This document shows positions 62,893 through 64,000 of a stretch of 64,000 bases of DNA, one piece after another. A program made the position numbers and the translations under genes. The stretch lies in the NCBI RefSeq assembly GCF_902726545.1, contig NZ_CACVAD010000008.1:44075-108074 (forward strand), written 5' to 3'. Position 1 is the stretch's first letter; each line of letters begins with the position of its first letter. This stretch comes from Yersinia artesiana. GTDB taxonomy: Bacteria > Pseudomonadota > Gammaproteobacteria > Enterobacterales > Enterobacteriaceae. The notes below the pieces were generated by a model that worked only from the letters and a program-made list of their open reading frames with translations, was not told where the DNA came from and searched no databases.

Positions 62893-63672
62893 CTAAAGTC
62901 GGCCATAAAATGTCATTCTGGCGCTTTCAGATAACGAAATATCGGGTTGTGCATTATAAGCCAGAACCACCAGCATTCGGGTGATATCACCTTGTGTCGG
63001 CGTCACGCGATGAATGGCATTTCTGCCGCGGAATAGGACTAAATCCCCCGGTTCAATGTGCAATGTTTTGGGGGTGATGTGGTGGTTTAATAGTGCTTCT
63101 ACTCCGGAATAATTCATCTCACCTTTATCGGCATCTCTCATCTCTTCAATATATTCAAACACGCCACCCGCCTGCGGTTGTTGTACTAATAAAGTGATGG
63201 CAAATGATGAATTATCAAAGTGCCAACCTAATTCCTGACCTTGGCTGGCGTAGTGTAAATTTATCGAAGAAAGCGAATCGGCATAGGGATAGAGCTGTTC
63301 TTCGCCTAAGACAGCACAGAGAAAATCCTGAAAATCAATAGCACCATAGAGTGTTCGTAGTGCGGAATCTGCGGGAATGTCCTCATCGGTAATACAGCCT
63401 TTTGATGAGGTAACCAACCGATTGCGAGAGTGATCAGTGGCAAACTCTGGATCCGTTTTGGTCAGATAAACATTGTGTTGATTGGCCGCGTAGTAAGCCA
63501 AATGCTGATGTTCAATACCTTCTTGCTTAATACTATTCAGGGCCGGTGGTAATAGAAAATCAGATAAAACCAAGGCACCATCGGTTTCTAAGGTACTTTT
63601 GCATTGTGCAATGAATGCCGGGTCGTTGATCGGATGGGCAGTCATATCAATTATTTCAGCGAGTTTCTGCAT
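62893..63672 (-). CDS. 2-oxoglutarate/Fe(II) oxygenase-like protein
   Basis: Encodes a protein of about 259 aa with the outline of a 2OG-Fe(II) dioxygenase. The facial triad candidates are His and Asp in GWHFDNSSFAITLLVQ and the distal His in NAIHRVTP. A downstream Arg in DITRMLVVLAYN may bind 2-oxoglutarate. The start is uncertain: ATG 63672 has GGGGA 3 bp upstream; a TTG at 63684 and ATG 63645 are in frame. The substrate is not known. It is convergent with the deo operon. Confidence 0.7.
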   Translation of the reverse strand: MQKLAEIIDMTAHPINDPAFIAQCKSTLETDGALVLSDFLLPPALNSIKQEGIEHQHLAYYAANQHNVYLTKTDPEFATDHSRNRLVTSSKGCITDEDIPADSALRTLYGAIDFQDFLCAVLGEEQLYPYADSLSSINLHYASQGQELGWHFDNSSFAITLLVQQPQAGGVFEYIEEMRDADKGEMNYSGVEALLNHHITPKTLHIEPGDLVLFRGRNAIHRVTPTQGDITRMLVVLAYNAQPDISLSESARMTFYGRL

Positions 63673-63684
63673 ATATCCCCACAA

Positions 63685-64000
63685 TGATGCTAAATGTCAC
63701 TTGGTTGCTACATCTAACCATATAGGATTATTTGCAACCAGAATAATAATAAAACGTTACCGTCAGGTTGAGTTTAGCTATGGAAAAGGGAGCGAACCAT
63801 AAATATCTTTGCTGGCTGAATGCATAATGAACTGGCATAATTGGGTTATTGAACGTTCGGGCATGCAGTCTGCTGGGCGCGTCATTATTAAAATAAAATA
63901 CGACTTATTATTTAACCTATTAATTGGACTTAAGTGCAATTTATAGGATCCCTTTGTGGTTTTTACGGTGCTTAATTTGTGTAAAAGTATCTGTAAGAAG
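63685..64000. other. Right-end intergenic sequence
   Basis: About 316 bp of AT-rich sequence at the window edge. No complete gene, repeat or RNA was recognised. It probably holds the promoter of the oxygenase-like gene and the start of the next unit. Confidence 0.4.

Overview
The window looks like a chromosomal segment of a Yersinia, most likely a non-pestis species such as the Y. enterocolitica group. This rests on three things: the gene order matches the Enterobacterales backbone, the proteins are close to remembered E. coli and Yersinia sequences, and there is one ERIC element plus three copies of a roughly 166-bp palindromic element of the kind described in yersiniae. No search was run, so the species is an inference. 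No rRNA, tRNA, CRISPR, prophage or full insertion sequence was found.

Layout. 1-11 kb: the tail of the psp/tyrR neighbourhood (ycjX-ycjF, an inserted RES-Xre toxin-antitoxin pair, tyrR, tpx, ycjG, mpaA, mppA), then a small unknown membrane protein gene and zntB. 11-17 kb: ttcA, then a catabolite-controlled beta-glucoside operon (BglG-type antiterminator, PTS EIIBCA, GH1 phospho-beta-glucosidase) behind a CRP site and an antitermination hairpin. 17-27 kb: nifJ, emrE, an MgtC-type membrane protein, ydbJ, ldhA, and ydbH-ynbE-ydbL, which work in moving phospholipid between membranes. 27-33 kb: a D-arabinitol catabolic cluster (dalT, dalK, dalD, divergent dalR) inserted next to azoR. 33-39 kb: azoR, an ERIC element, hrpA and a HigB/HigA-like toxin-antitoxin pair. 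39-45 kb: ydgD, asr, an M32 carboxypeptidase and the RstA/RstB two-component system, with an RstA-like box in front of asr. 45-52 kb: an unknown gene, ydgI/arcD, ydgH, the transhydrogenase genes pntA-pntB and uspE. 53-59 kb: fnr, ogt, an N-formylglutamate amidohydrolase-like gene, a DUF523 gene, sbmC with a LexA box, an SDR gene, and phoA with tandem Pho boxes. 59-64 kb: a deoxyribose operon (deoK-deoP-deoX) with two DeoR-like palindromes but no adjacent regulator, then a 2-oxoglutarate/Fe(II) oxygenase-like gene.

The most unusual structure is the set of three 166-bp elements at 17.1, 46.9 and 51.6 kb. Each sits inside a Rho-independent terminator hairpin that has been duplicated to either side (20-22 bp direct repeats, exact in two copies). 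The elements appear to target terminators and lie in the 3' untranslated regions of the bgl, ydgH and pntB transcripts, with a hairpin plus U-run kept at the distal end. They resemble the published Yersinia palindromic (YPAL) family, so the family is probably known; the hairpin-duplicating insertion pattern is the part worth testing.
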